NCBI GenBank assembly: GCA_051657165.1
Contig: JBOFKD010000174.1
Span: 1 to 39,696, forward strand
Direction of reading: 5' to 3'
Source of the DNA: UBA7332 sp051657165
GTDB taxonomy: Bacteria; Bacteroidota; Bacteroidia; Bacteroidales; UBA7332
DNA length: 39,696 bases
The notes below the pieces were generated by a model, which ran no database searches, was not told where the DNA came from, and saw nothing but the letters and a program-made list of their open reading frames with translations. The stretch's first letter is position 1. Each line of letters starts with the position of its first letter. The position numbers and the translations under genes are program-made. Shown here piece by piece: positions 7,769 through 16,610 of the stretch.

Positions 7769-8662
7769 TCAGAACAAGCGGGAGAACTTCTTAGGGATTG
7801 GTGTAGAGAAATACATTTCTTTACCCGTTGTCGGATGAATAAATGCAAGCTCACAAGCATGAAGTCCCATACGTCCGATTGGTTTAATCTTTGATCCGTA
7901 TTTAGAATCTCCGACAATCGGATGTCCGATATCCTGAAGATGTACACGAATCTGATTCTTCTTACCTGTATCCAGTTTCACATGAAGCATAGAGAAGCTA
8001 TCGTTCCATTTCATACGGCGATAGTGCGTAATTGCTTTCTCCCCTTCTTCAGGATCTTGAGTAGAGTGCATTTTCATGCTCTTCTTATTTTCCCACAAGT
8101 AAGAAATGATTGTATCTTCTTCACGTTCTACTTTCCCTTCCACTACAGCCAGGTAAGTGCGCTCAGTAACCATACGATCCCAGTTTTTCTGCATTTTCTC
8201 CTGCACTGCCTGCGATCTTGCAAACATCATCAATCCGGATGTTTCTCTGTCCAGACGATGAAGCACGAAAATGCGGTTACGCGGATCTTCTGCTTTCACA
8301 TAAGCCGAAAGCGAATGGTAAGCTGTTTTCACTTTTTCCTTATCTGTAGAGATTGACAAAATACCCTCTTCTTTATCAATCACGATAATATCTTTATCTT
8401 CATAAATAATCTTCAAACCTGCAACTACCGGTTTACGGTGCGTAGGCTCTCCAATGAAGACCCAGTCTTTCACTTTCAGAGGAGTATTAAACTGAGATAC
8501 AACTGCTTTGTTTACACGAATTTGTTTGTGTGAAAGCAGTGATTTGATAGAGTTACGGCTTTTCCCATGAAGCATTTTCATCAGGAAAGGCAACAATTCT
8601 GACTCTTCTCTCACTTCAAAACAAAGCTCTTTGTTTGCTTTTTTCTTTCTATTATTTTTCAT
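7769..8662 (-). CDS. RluA-family 23S rRNA/tRNA pseudouridine synthase
   Basis: A 297-residue protein. It has an S4-like RNA-binding domain (about 20-75, with SLLSHKQIRVNKAVV) and the pseudouridine synthase domain (about 85-290). The catalytic aspartate is D138 in HRLDRETSG, the RluA-family signature. Later family segments are also present (KKNQIRVHLQDIGHPIVGDSKYG). It converts specific uridines in rRNA or tRNA to pseudouridine; whether it is RluC-, RluD- or another type cannot be told from sequence alone. Its start overlaps the end of the upstream U32 gene by 11 bases, suggesting translational coupling of two RNA-modification genes. Confidence 0.93.
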   Translation of the reverse strand: MKNNRKKKANKELCFEVREESELLPFLMKMLHGKSRNSIKSLLSHKQIRVNKAVVSQFNTPLKVKDWVFIGEPTHRKPVVAGLKIIYEDKDIIVIDKEEGILSISTDKEKVKTAYHSLSAYVKAEDPRNRIFVLHRLDRETSGLMMFARSQAVQEKMQKNWDRMVTERTYLAVVEGKVEREEDTIISYLWENKKSMKMHSTQDPEEGEKAITHYRRMKWNDSFSMLHVKLDTGKKNQIRVHLQDIGHPIVGDSKYGSKIKPIGRMGLHACELAFIHPTTGKEMYFSTPIPKKFSRLF

Positions 8663-10511
8663 TATCCTTGTATATTCTCATTTCGCATTGCTTACAGTCA
8701 AATTCCAGACGTAAGCGACTATTTTTATTCACTAAATAAAGAGGCTCATTGAGCTTCCCTTTATTATTACGATCTTTCGCACAGTAGCCTAAAGCATATT
8801 TGATGCAATGTTTCATAAACATCAGTGATACTTCTTCTTTCGCTTCCAGTTCGAATGCCTGATCTATTTTGGTATATCCTCTGTCTGCATAATACTTGCG
8901 TGCTGCTGTATTGGCCACATTCCCCAGATAAGACAATTCACCGGTAAAAGGCTTATTGTCTTCCGCAGGTTTCTCAAGACGCAGGTTTCTTAGAGAAAGA
9001 GGTTTGGTCATCTTACGTGTTTCGAGATGCTTCTCGATAAGCAATCTTCGCCACTCACCCAGTTTAGAAGCCGGAAAGAAATATTCTGATTCGAATGTTA
9101 TCGAAACTGATTCAGCCTCAAAAATGGTATTCCCCAGTTTACTAAGCTGATCCTCTATATTTTTTCTCTGAGGTTTTTGTGCGGTCTGTTTTTCTTCTTC
9201 GAAAACCAAAGTAGCACGAACACCATCTGAATCTTCTGTATCCAGTGAAAATCCAAAAGGTAGTTCACTCATCGTAATCTTAAGAGGAATTCTTCTCACA
9301 GCTGATTTCTTAGTCAGAAGCTTATCAAATTCATGATCAAAATTGCGGTAAAGTCTGGCTCCTTTAGCAAATGGAATGGATTTTAATTCCGGTGAAAGGT
9401 AAATACGATTTCCATCGACCCTGTTCGCTCTGAATCCGAAGAATTCTCCTTTATCATTGATAAAGCAAAATCCGTCTCCGTTATTAAGCGGCACCATTCC
9501 TGCAACAACAATACTTCCTTTCTCTACAAACTTAATCGTTCCGACAGGTTCTCCTAACGACTTAGGTGTTTCGAAATTATAATGAGGCGTTTTGCCATTT
9601 ATATCAAAGTAGTCCGTAAATCCGCGACTAAAGCTTTTCTGAGGATTCGGCGTAAACATTAGTTCAGTTTTACCCGAAGATGCAGCAACAAACTCATCTG
9701 CTCTGCGCTCAAGAATTGCATCCAGCTTTTTGCGGTAATAAGCTACGATATTCTTCACATAAGGCATATCTTTCAGACGACCTTCAATTTTCAGCGAAAT
9801 AACACCGGCATCCAGTAGTTCTTCCAGACGATCTGCACGATTCATATCTTTCATTGAAAGCAAATGCTTATCGCGTGCGATAATCTTTCCATCGGCATCT
9901 ACCAGATCATACGGCAAACGACAAAGCTGTGCACAAGCACCGCGATTGGCGCTTCGTCCGTGGAAAGCCTGACTGATATAACACTGTCCGCTGTAGCTTA
10001 CGCACAAAGCACCGTGCACAAACACCTCTATTGGAGTCTGAACCGAATGACATATCTGCGAAATCTGCTCAAGTGTTAGCTCACGCGCAAGAACGATCTG
10101 TGAGAATCCGGCATTCTCCAGTTCTTTTACTTTAGTAAGTGTCCGATTATCTGTTTGTGTGCTTGCGTGAAGTTCAATAGGAGGAAGATTAAGAGAAAGA
10201 ATACCCATATCCTGTACGATTACGGCATCTACCCCGATTCGGTAAAGATCCCAAATCATCTCTTCCGCTTCTTTCAAATCCTTATCTTCCAGTATTGTAT
10301 TAAGAGCCACATAAACGCGGGCTCTGTACAAGGAAGCAAAGGCGGTTAATTTTTCTATTTCTTCTAAAGAGTTTCCGGCTGCTGCTCTTGCTCCGAATTT
10401 AGGAGCTCCGATATATACAGCATCAGCACCGTGTATAATAGCTTCAATTCCAATTTCAGCATTTTTTGCGGGCGCCAGAAGTTCTATTCTTCGTATCTTT
10501 TTTTTGCTCAT
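8652..10511 (-). CDS. U32-family protein (RlhA/TrhP-like RNA hydroxylation)
   Basis: A 619-residue U32 'peptidase' family protein. The N-terminal barrel opens with IELLAPAKNAEIGIEAIIHGADAVYIGAP. The family signature covers residues 167-181 (HGALCVSYSGQCYIS), and four conserved cysteines are seen at C170, C177, C193 and C197. The long C-terminal half, with a further Cys pair near the end (FDCKQCEM), matches the long RlhA-like forms. In Enterobacteria RlhA and TrhP hydroxylate cytidine in 23S rRNA and uridine in tRNA, so an RNA-modifying role is more likely than proteolysis. Its overlap with a pseudouridine synthase gene supports this. Which RNA it acts on is unknown. Confidence 0.9.
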   Translation of the reverse strand: MSKKKIRRIELLAPAKNAEIGIEAIIHGADAVYIGAPKFGARAAAGNSLEEIEKLTAFASLYRARVYVALNTILEDKDLKEAEEMIWDLYRIGVDAVIVQDMGILSLNLPPIELHASTQTDNRTLTKVKELENAGFSQIVLARELTLEQISQICHSVQTPIEVFVHGALCVSYSGQCYISQAFHGRSANRGACAQLCRLPYDLVDADGKIIARDKHLLSMKDMNRADRLEELLDAGVISLKIEGRLKDMPYVKNIVAYYRKKLDAILERRADEFVAASSGKTELMFTPNPQKSFSRGFTDYFDINGKTPHYNFETPKSLGEPVGTIKFVEKGSIVVAGMVPLNNGDGFCFINDKGEFFGFRANRVDGNRIYLSPELKSIPFAKGARLYRNFDHEFDKLLTKKSAVRRIPLKITMSELPFGFSLDTEDSDGVRATLVFEEEKQTAQKPQRKNIEDQLSKLGNTIFEAESVSITFESEYFFPASKLGEWRRLLIEKHLETRKMTKPLSLRNLRLEKPAEDNKPFTGELSYLGNVANTAARKYYADRGYTKIDQAFELEAKEEVSLMFMKHCIKYALGYCAKDRNNKGKLNEPLYLVNKNSRLRLEFDCKQCEMRIYKDNEK

Positions 10512-10560
10512 CTACATTGTTTTAAATCTGTCATCAACGACAAACTTTCAAAATCTGAAA

Positions 10561-10568
10561 CAAAGATA
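10561..10568 (-). promoter_or_regulatory. Promoter -7 box for the U32-rluA operon
   Basis: TATCTTTG on the minus strand matches TAnnTTTG about 50 bases upstream of the U32 start. No good -33 box was seen. Confidence 0.5.
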
Positions 10569-10648
10569 ATACTTTTAACTACATCTCTCCGATGTTTCCT
10601 GTTAGGATTCAACCGTTTAAACAATGTTTAAGTAGAATCAACATCTTG

Positions 10649-11164
10649 TTATCTCTTTGATACACGGATACCTACGTCTGAAATGCCATATAAATAATCA
10701 TCTGTCATTAAATGGCGCACTTTCAAAAAATACGGCTGACTGTTGCGGGGCACAAACCGCATACTCAGTGTATCACTCTTCTGATAGAGCGTTCCGAATC
10801 CTGTACCCAGTGCTCTTCCGTTTTTATCTGAAAGGAAAATATGTAACGTATCACACTCATACCGTACCGAATCCTGAAGAATGGCAACTTCCATCCATAA
10901 ATCTTTATAAGGATATTTCACATCCTTACGAATCAGAATTTCAACAGAATGGGTTTGCAGAGTATCCTGAAAGGCAGTTGCAAATACGAGTGTATCCTTG
11001 CTCCCCCAGGCCATATCCTTCAGCGACTGATACTCCGAGTAAACATCATTGTTCAGGCAGGAACAAAGCACAAAAGAGAAGAGGGTGCAAAGCACCCCCA
11101 ATCCCTTTTTAATAAATTCTTTATTCTTTATCTTTCGGTCGGTTCTCATTTGACTGATTTCCAT
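10649..11164 (-). CDS. gldH: Gliding motility lipoprotein GldH
   Basis: A 171-residue lipoprotein with a signal segment ending in the lipobox L33-C-S-C36. The mature part shows the GldH pattern: an early region with YSEYQSL, a strand-rich body with VEILIRKDVKYPYKDLWMEVAI, and DTLHIFLSDKNGRALGTGFGTLYQ. GldH is known from gliding Flavobacteria but is widespread in non-gliding Bacteroidota. The start is either M1 (11164) or M6 (11149); both overlap the end of ricT, by 44 or 29 bases. The ricT-gldH order is common in Bacteroidales. Confidence 0.9.
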   Translation of the reverse strand: MEISQMRTDRKIKNKEFIKKGLGVLCTLFSFVLCSCLNNDVYSEYQSLKDMAWGSKDTLVFATAFQDTLQTHSVEILIRKDVKYPYKDLWMEVAILQDSVRYECDTLHIFLSDKNGRALGTGFGTLYQKSDTLSMRFVPRNSQPYFLKVRHLMTDDYLYGISDVGIRVSKR

Positions 11165-12644
11165 TCGAATTATTTTTTTTCATTCTTGGCTCCTGCGATT
11201 GAGGATTTCCTCCTTCGCGCTGTTCACCGTTTGGTCGCGGACGTCTGTTATTATTATTATTATGACGGCGCTTATTATTATTGTTTCGACGGTTTGGATT
11301 TTCTTCTCCCGGTTTCTCATTACCTGTTGCCGGCTTTGGAGTCTGTCCACCTTCATTACGCGGAGGTCTCTGTTCCTGAGATCTTTGCTCCTGAGGTCTT
11401 ACCTGTTTAGGCTGCTGCCCCTGCTGTGGTTTCGGATTTCCATTACCCTGCGGTCTTTGTTTCGGCTGAGAAGGCTGTTTCGGAGTATTATTTCCGCCGT
11501 TGTTATTATTGTTGTTCCCTTCCGCATTATTCGATTGATTATCGCCCTTCTTCGCAACTCGCTTGTTGCGTTTCTGACGATTCTTATCGAAGCGGGTCAG
11601 GCTATCATCTCCTACTCCATCCTGGAATTCTCTTTGTGGCTCATCTTTTTCTGCATTTTCCTCAAGCTGATCTACCTTCACCCCTCTTTTATTAAGAGCT
11701 ATAATTTCGAATGCTCTTTTTGCAGGGATTGTAACCAGATTTGCAGGGAATGTAGGACTTGTCGAATAAGAGATTTCACGTTTCAGAATATCTGTCTTGA
11801 AGTGATAATAAACACCTTCTTTTGTTTCCAGTGCAATTTCACGCGAAGGTAACTGCTTTTGAGCCTCTACGTAAATATCAACTTCGTAGTTGATACAACA
11901 TTTTAGTTTCGCACATTGACCGGCCAGTTTCTGAGGGTTGAGCGAAATATCCTGATGACGGGCAGCTCCTGTAGCTACAGACGCAAAACTTGTCATCCAG
12001 CTTGCGCAACAAAGCTCACGCCCACAAGGACCGATACCTCCAATACGACCGGCTTCCTGACGGGCTCCGATCTGTTTCATTTCAATACGTACTTTGAATA
12101 CTTCTGCCAATACTTTGATTAACTGACGGAAGTCAACACGCCCTTCTGCAATGTAATAGAAAATTGCTTTTCCACAATCTCCCTGATACTCTACATCCCC
12201 GATCTTCATATCCAATCCGAGATCTTCGGCAATTTTACGCGCTTTAAGCATTGTATCATGCTCGCGCGATTTTGCCTCTTCGTATTTTTCAACATCTACC
12301 GGTCTTACCTTACGGTAAAGGCGCTTCATTTCAGAGTCACGATTCAATCCGACTTTTTTCATTTGCAGAAGCACAAGCGGACCTGTCAGAGAAACTGTTC
12401 CGACATCATGTCCCGGAGTAGCTTCCACAGCGACAAGATCGCCTTTTTCCACACTTATATTATTCGAATTGCGATAGTATCCTTTTCGTGTATTTTTAAA
12501 TTGAACTTCGACAAACTCTTCGTCTCTCACGCCCTCAGGCAGATCGCAAAGCCAGTCGTATGTATTCAATTTATTATCTTGTTTCTGAGTGCAACCACAT
12601 TTATTCATGCAGCAACCACCCTTCTTAATATACTTAAAACTCAT
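11121..12644 (-). CDS. ricT: RicT/PSP1-family regulatory iron-sulfur protein with long disordered tail
   Basis: A 507-residue protein of the PSP1 C-terminal (YaaT/RicT) family. The core, about 30-330, contains GxxCGRELCCASWMTSF and QCAKLKCCINYE, the cysteine-rich motifs that hold Fe-S clusters in RicT. In Bacillus, RicT acts with RicA and RicF on RNase Y and developmental phosphorelays; those partners have no obvious homologue here. From about residue 365 on, the protein is a low-complexity tail rich in Asn, Gln, Pro, Arg and Gly, which Bacillus RicT lacks; it looks disordered and may bind RNA. A second cysteine cluster (CC and CGC) is at the N-terminus. The start could also be M13 (12608). 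Confidence 0.9.
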   Translation of the reverse strand: MSFKYIKKGGCCMNKCGCTQKQDNKLNTYDWLCDLPEGVRDEEFVEVQFKNTRKGYYRNSNNISVEKGDLVAVEATPGHDVGTVSLTGPLVLLQMKKVGLNRDSEMKRLYRKVRPVDVEKYEEAKSREHDTMLKARKIAEDLGLDMKIGDVEYQGDCGKAIFYYIAEGRVDFRQLIKVLAEVFKVRIEMKQIGARQEAGRIGGIGPCGRELCCASWMTSFASVATGAARHQDISLNPQKLAGQCAKLKCCINYEVDIYVEAQKQLPSREIALETKEGVYYHFKTDILKREISYSTSPTFPANLVTIPAKRAFEIIALNKRGVKVDQLEENAEKDEPQREFQDGVGDDSLTRFDKNRQKRNKRVAKKGDNQSNNAEGNNNNNNGGNNTPKQPSQPKQRPQGNGNPKPQQGQQPKQVRPQEQRSQEQRPPRNEGGQTPKPATGNEKPGEENPNRRNNNNKRRHNNNNNRRPRPNGEQREGGNPQSQEPRMKKNNSNGNQSNENRPKDKE

Positions 12645-12678
12645 TGTTATATATATAGTTAGATATTAGAGTATTATA

Positions 12679-12686
12679 CAAAGGTA
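12679..12686 (-). promoter_or_regulatory. Promoter -7 box for ricT-gldH
   Basis: TACCTTTG on the minus strand matches TAnnTTTG. It abuts the stop codon of holB and would start transcription about 28 bases before the ricT ATG. Confidence 0.55.
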
Positions 12687-13853
12687 TCATTTTTTTAATA
12701 ATACGATTGATTTTAAGGCTAAATCGAAAAACACCATCTTCGGATTAACATTTTGCTCGACATGAACTTCAGCCAGTGAAAACTCCTCGTAGAAAGACTC
12801 TATATTTTTTTCATTCAAAAAAGGAGCAAACCGGGCAGCGAAGCCTGCCTCATCCGAATTCATATAATTCAATTCCGGTGTCTGAAGATTTGCTATATAA
12901 TTTTCGCGAATAATCAGCTGACAATAGTGAAGGAACTGCTTCTGACGCTCCCGCCCCATGGACGCGATCTCTTCGGATATTTGTTTTAGTGTACTAAGAG
13001 CTTCATACTTCTGAGCCGGATTCTCCCGCGATGAAAGATTAGCAACAGTATAAGCCATTCGCATATAATTTACGAAATACTGATGATACTGCTTCTTCTC
13101 ATCACTCAGACTTATACACTCCATTGCTTTCAGATAATTCCCGTTAGCATAATGGGCTATAGCTTTCGAATCTTTAGGTTCCAGCAGAAAACGATTTTCA
13201 AGAGCTTTTTTTAAATCTTCCTCATCTATATTCCGCACATTCAGTCTCTGTGTCCGTGACTGAATCGTTATAATGATCTGATCAGGCGATTCGGACACCA
13301 ATAGAAAAAGGGTCTTTGCCGGTGGTTCCTCCAGGATTTTGAGAATTTTGTTCGCACAGTTCTCATGCATCTTTTCAGGCAACCAGATGATCATTATTTT
13401 ATAATCCGCTTCAAAGGTTTTGAGATTCAGTTTTCGCAAGATCTCGCTAGCTTCGTTTGTATAAATTGCACCTTGCGCATTATCGCAATCAATAAAAGAC
13501 ATCCATTGATTGTAATTGAAATAGGCGTTTTTTAATACAAACTCTCTGAACTGAACCAGATAATCATCACAGATCTCTTTTTTCAGCGTTGCACTTTTAT
13601 AAATCGGAAATACAAAATGAAGGTCGGGATGTACCAGCTGATCATATTTCTTACAGGAACGACACTCTCCGCAAGCTTCTTTTTCTCCTCTGTTTGTACA
13701 ATGGATATATCGGGCATAAGCAAGAGCTAAAGCAAACTTACCTACACCTTCATTACCGGCTAGCATGAGTGCATGAGGGATCTGTTCCGTTTCGACAGAT
13801 CGCCGCAAACGCTGTTTCAATTCCTCCTGACCTATGATCTGATTAAAAAACAT
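12687..13853 (-). CDS. holB: DNA polymerase III subunit delta' (clamp loader)
   Basis: A 388-residue AAA+ protein. The opening IIGQEELKQRLRRSV...IPHALMLAG leads to a Walker A-like loop (GNEGVGKF, residues 33-40) with phenylalanine in place of the usual Ser/Thr after the lysine. Delta' subunits often do not hydrolyse ATP. The zinc module has C52, C61, C64 and C67. Later come LRKLNLKTFEADYKIMIIW and LKILEEPPAKTLFLLVSE with the QSRTQRL segment, all typical. It loads the sliding clamp with delta and tau/gamma. It is followed by ricT, with metF upstream on the same strand at a 23-base gap. Confidence 0.93.
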   Translation of the reverse strand: MFFNQIIGQEELKQRLRRSVETEQIPHALMLAGNEGVGKFALALAYARYIHCTNRGEKEACGECRSCKKYDQLVHPDLHFVFPIYKSATLKKEICDDYLVQFREFVLKNAYFNYNQWMSFIDCDNAQGAIYTNEASEILRKLNLKTFEADYKIMIIWLPEKMHENCANKILKILEEPPAKTLFLLVSESPDQIIITIQSRTQRLNVRNIDEEDLKKALENRFLLEPKDSKAIAHYANGNYLKAMECISLSDEKKQYHQYFVNYMRMAYTVANLSSRENPAQKYEALSTLKQISEEIASMGRERQKQFLHYCQLIIRENYIANLQTPELNYMNSDEAGFAARFAPFLNEKNIESFYEEFSLAEVHVEQNVNPKMVFFDLALKSIVLLKK

Positions 13854-13876
13854 AATACTCTCCTCTCGTAGTCTCT

Positions 13877-14833
13877 TTAATATACTTCTTTAGCTATCTT
13901 TTTAACACTCTGTGTAGCGTTTAGTGTATAGAAGTGAATACTTGGCACATTCTGAGCGATCAGCTCACGCGCCTGTTGTATACCCCATTCTACCCCAACT
14001 TGTTTTGCTTCGTCGGGAGTCTTACACTTACGTAATTCGGCTGCAAATACTTCCGGAATATCAACATGAAAAATCTTTGGTAAGATTGAAAGCTGATTAA
14101 TGCTCGTAATCGGCTTGATACCCGGAATAACCGGCACATTGATACCTGCTTTGCGACAACGGTCTACAAAATCAAAGAACTTAGCATTGTCGAAAAACAT
14201 TTGTGTCACTATGTATTCAGCTCCTGCATCGACTTTTGCCTTCAGGAAGTTCATATCTGAATCCAGATTCGGAGCCTCCTCATGTTTCTCCGGATATCCG
14301 GCCACTCCATATGTAAAGGAAGGACCGGCAACATCCATCTTAGATCCGTCTAAAAAGCATCCTTCGTTAAACTTATTCACCTGATCCTGTAGTTCTACAG
14401 CATATTTATGTCCGTCAGAAATACTGGAAAACACAGATTCATTTTTCGATTTATCTCCACGAAGTAACAGCAAGTCATGAATTTCAAGGAAGTTCAGATC
14501 GATCAGCATATATTCAATCTCACTTTTAGTAAATCCGCTACAAATTACGTGAGGTACTGCCGGAATATTATAGTTATTCTTAATGGCAGCTGCCACAGCA
14601 ACAGTCCCGGGACGTTTACGTTCAACAACCTGACGGTACAATCCGTTTTCCATTGTTTTATAAGTAACATCGCTGCGGTGTGTTGTGATATTGATATACT
14701 TAGGATCGAACTCTCTTAAAGTATCTATTGTCTGAAAAACTTTTTCCAGACCATTTCCTTTCAAAGGAGGCAGAACTTCAAAAGAGAAAGCCGTCTTCTT
14801 ACTTGAATTTATTAAATCTGTTACTCTCATCAA
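13877..14833 (-). CDS. metF: Methylenetetrahydrofolate reductase
   Basis: A 318-residue TIM-barrel flavoprotein. Family features include the N-terminal FSFEVLPPLKG (with the catalytic Glu), the segment ITTHRSD, LLLRGDK in the FAD-binding strand, and AEYIVTQMFFDNAKF. It reduces 5,10-methylene-THF to 5-methyl-THF for methionine synthesis. Its length fits bacterial MetF, without the eukaryotic regulatory half. It is transcribed away from the methionine sulfoxide reductase gene on the other strand and lies upstream of holB in the same direction. Confidence 0.96.
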   Translation of the reverse strand: MMRVTDLINSSKKTAFSFEVLPPLKGNGLEKVFQTIDTLREFDPKYINITTHRSDVTYKTMENGLYRQVVERKRPGTVAVAAAIKNNYNIPAVPHVICSGFTKSEIEYMLIDLNFLEIHDLLLLRGDKSKNESVFSSISDGHKYAVELQDQVNKFNEGCFLDGSKMDVAGPSFTYGVAGYPEKHEEAPNLDSDMNFLKAKVDAGAEYIVTQMFFDNAKFFDFVDRCRKAGINVPVIPGIKPITSINQLSILPKIFHVDIPEVFAAELRKCKTPDEAKQVGVEWGIQQARELIAQNVPSIHFYTLNATQSVKKIAKEVY

Positions 14834-14870
14834 TCGCTATATTAGTAAATATACTTCGCTTTAATTTACG

Positions 14871-14878
14871 CAAAGATA
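14871..14878 (-). promoter_or_regulatory. Promoter -7 box for metF-holB
   Basis: TATCTTTG on the minus strand matches TAnnTTTG and would give a leader of about 30 bases before metF. No clear -33 element. Confidence 0.55.
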
Positions 14879-15027
14879 AAATAATGACAGAAAGAACAGG
14901 CGATAACTATCAAAAGATTAATAGTTTCTCCTTATATTATGTGTATTTTTCGTACTTTTTCCGTAAACTTGCTATCATAATGGATTGTTTTTATAGAGAT
15001 TACCTGAACGTTTAACTTATAAAGAAT

Positions 15028-15978
15028 ATGAAACATTTACTCTGGATGCTTTTCATCTTTCTTTCCTGTAGCTTCCAGGCTCAGGATAAAAAAACTACAA
15101 CTATGAAATACAACGAACTGAACGATGCTGAAAAGCATGTTATTCTGAACAAAGGAACTGAAAGACCTTTTACAGGTGAATACACAAATAACAAATCAGC
15201 AGGTACGTATGTGTGTAAGCAGTGTAATGCACCTCTTTATGAGTCAAAAGACAAATTTGACTCCGGATGCGGATGGCCAAGTTTCGACGATGAGATTGAG
15301 GGTGCGGTTATACGGATACCTGATCCGGATGGTATGCGAACCGAAATAATTTGTGCCAACTGCGGTGCTCATTTAGGACATGTATTCCTGAATGAAGGAT
15401 TTACGGCGAAAGATACCCGACATTGCGTAAATTCTATATCTTTGGTTTTTATTCCAAACGGAACACCCTTAAAACCTACAATTAAAATGAAACAAGATGT
15501 ATCTAAAGCCTACTTCGCATCAGGCTGTTTCTGGGGTACAGAATACTATTTCCGCAAACTGAAGGGCGTAAAAGCGACAGCTGTCGGATTTATGGGAGGT
15601 CATGTAGACAATCCAAGCTATAAAGATGTGTGTACGAAAACAACAGGTCATGTAGAAACTACGGAAATCGAATACGACCCGAAAGAAGTTTCTTATGAAG
15701 ATTTAGTGAAATACTTCTTCGAAACGCATGATTTCACACAAGCAGACGGACAGGGACCTGACATCGGACCTCAATATCTGTCGGTAATCTTCTATTCTAC
15801 ACCGGAAGAAAAAGCAATTGCAGAGAAGTATATAAAAATACTGGAAGAGAAAGGATATAAAGTCGCAACGACTCTGCGCCCGGCTTCTGAATTCTGGAAA
15901 GCTGAAGACTATCATCAGCAATATTACGAACATAAAGGATCTACGCCTTATTGTCATTCTTATAAGAAAATATTCTAA
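15028..15978 (+). CDS. msrBA: Exported bifunctional methionine sulfoxide reductase B/A
   Basis: A 316-residue protein with a signal peptide (about 1-18; it could instead be a lipoprotein at C14, but the lipobox is weak). The MsrB domain (about 28-148) has zinc ligands C63/C66 and C109/C112 and the catalytic C133 in RHCVNS. The MsrA domain (about 157-316) has the catalytic C167 in GCFWG and a likely resolving cysteine at C309. MsrB reduces the R- and MsrA the S-epimer of methionine sulfoxide, so one exported protein repairs both. Fusion in the order B-A is known but less common than A-B. The signal peptide points to repair in the periplasm or envelope. Confidence 0.95.
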   Translation: MKHLLWMLFIFLSCSFQAQDKKTTTMKYNELNDAEKHVILNKGTERPFTGEYTNNKSAGTYVCKQCNAPLYESKDKFDSGCGWPSFDDEIEGAVIRIPDPDGMRTEIICANCGAHLGHVFLNEGFTAKDTRHCVNSISLVFIPNGTPLKPTIKMKQDVSKAYFASGCFWGTEYYFRKLKGVKATAVGFMGGHVDNPSYKDVCTKTTGHVETTEIEYDPKEVSYEDLVKYFFETHDFTQADGQGPDIGPQYLSVIFYSTPEEKAIAEKYIKILEEKGYKVATTLRPASEFWKAEDYHQQYYEHKGSTPYCHSYKKIF

Positions 15979-15984
15979 GTATAC

Positions 15985-16030
15985 ATAGCGTCAGCTACTC
16001 TGCCTCAGAGCCGCTGGCGCTATTTTATTT
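15985..16030 (+). terminator. Terminator after msrBA
   Basis: ATAGCGTCAGC at 15985-15995 pairs with GCTGGCGCTAT at 16013-16023 (one G:T pair), with inner CTCTG/CAGAG pairing, followed by TTTTATTT. Confidence 0.85.
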
Positions 16031-16121
16031 GAGATAGTTATAACTCATATTCATTGATACTTAAACGCACTGTTACCCATAAATTAACTATTAGAATCCA
16101 TCAGGTATCTCAGACAAAATG

Positions 16122-16129
16122 TAACTTTG
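16122..16129 (+). promoter_or_regulatory. Promoter -7 box for umuDC
   Basis: TAACTTTG matches TAnnTTTG and lies 32 bases upstream of the umuD ATG. No convincing LexA-type palindrome is seen nearby. Confidence 0.5.
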
Positions 16130-16160
16130 TTTAGAATTTACAGAAGCATCCATACTCTCT

Positions 16161-16601
16161 ATGAATAAGAATAATCAACCGCGTTTAGATATATTAAGTG
16201 TAAGCATCGGAGAGCCAATGCCTCTACCCCTTGCATCGTCTGCTATTGCTGCGGGATTTCCTTCGCCGGCACAAGATTTTTCAGACGTGGCGCTGGATTT
16301 AAACAAAGAACTCATCCGCAATCCTTCATCTACATTCTTTGCACGTGTAAGTGGCCTGAGTATGATTAATGATGGCATTGACGATGGGGACTTACTGGTT
16401 ATAGATAAAAGTGTATCTCCATATGACGGATGTCTGGCTGTTTGCTATATTGATGGAGAATTCACACTTAAACGTTTCAAACTGGAAGGAGATTTCGGAT
16501 GGCTCGTTCCGGCAAACGAATCTTTCAATCCTATAAAAGTAACAGAAGAAAATGACTTCCGTATATGGGGAGTTGTGAGATATCTTATCAAAAAAATGTA
16601 A
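16161..16601 (+). CDS. umuD: UmuD-like self-cleaving S24 peptidase, DNA polymerase V accessory subunit
   Basis: A 146-residue S24/LexA-type protein. The catalytic pair is S67 (VSGLSMIND) and K104 (EFTLKRF), 37 residues apart as in E. coli UmuD (S60/K97). The likely self-cleavage site is A31-G32 in IAAGFPSP, at the position expected for RecA-stimulated processing. There is no DNA-binding N-terminal domain, which excludes LexA. UmuC follows after a 9-base gap, giving the usual umuDC operon for mutagenic lesion bypass. Confidence 0.95.
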   Translation: MNKNNQPRLDILSVSIGEPMPLPLASSAIAAGFPSPAQDFSDVALDLNKELIRNPSSTFFARVSGLSMINDGIDDGDLLVIDKSVSPYDGCLAVCYIDGEFTLKRFKLEGDFGWLVPANESFNPIKVTEENDFRIWGVVRYLIKKM

Positions 16602-16610
16602 CCGGTTAGT

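Noticed and set aside
11199..11852. Plus-strand 217-residue frame opposite ricT
   Set aside because: Antisense to the low-complexity tail and core of ricT; rich in I, L, R and S as expected from the complement of Asn-rich codons.
16081..16160. LexA/SOS box upstream of umuD
   Set aside because: I found only a -7-type box and no clear inverted repeat; regulation by damage is known for the family but not visible here.
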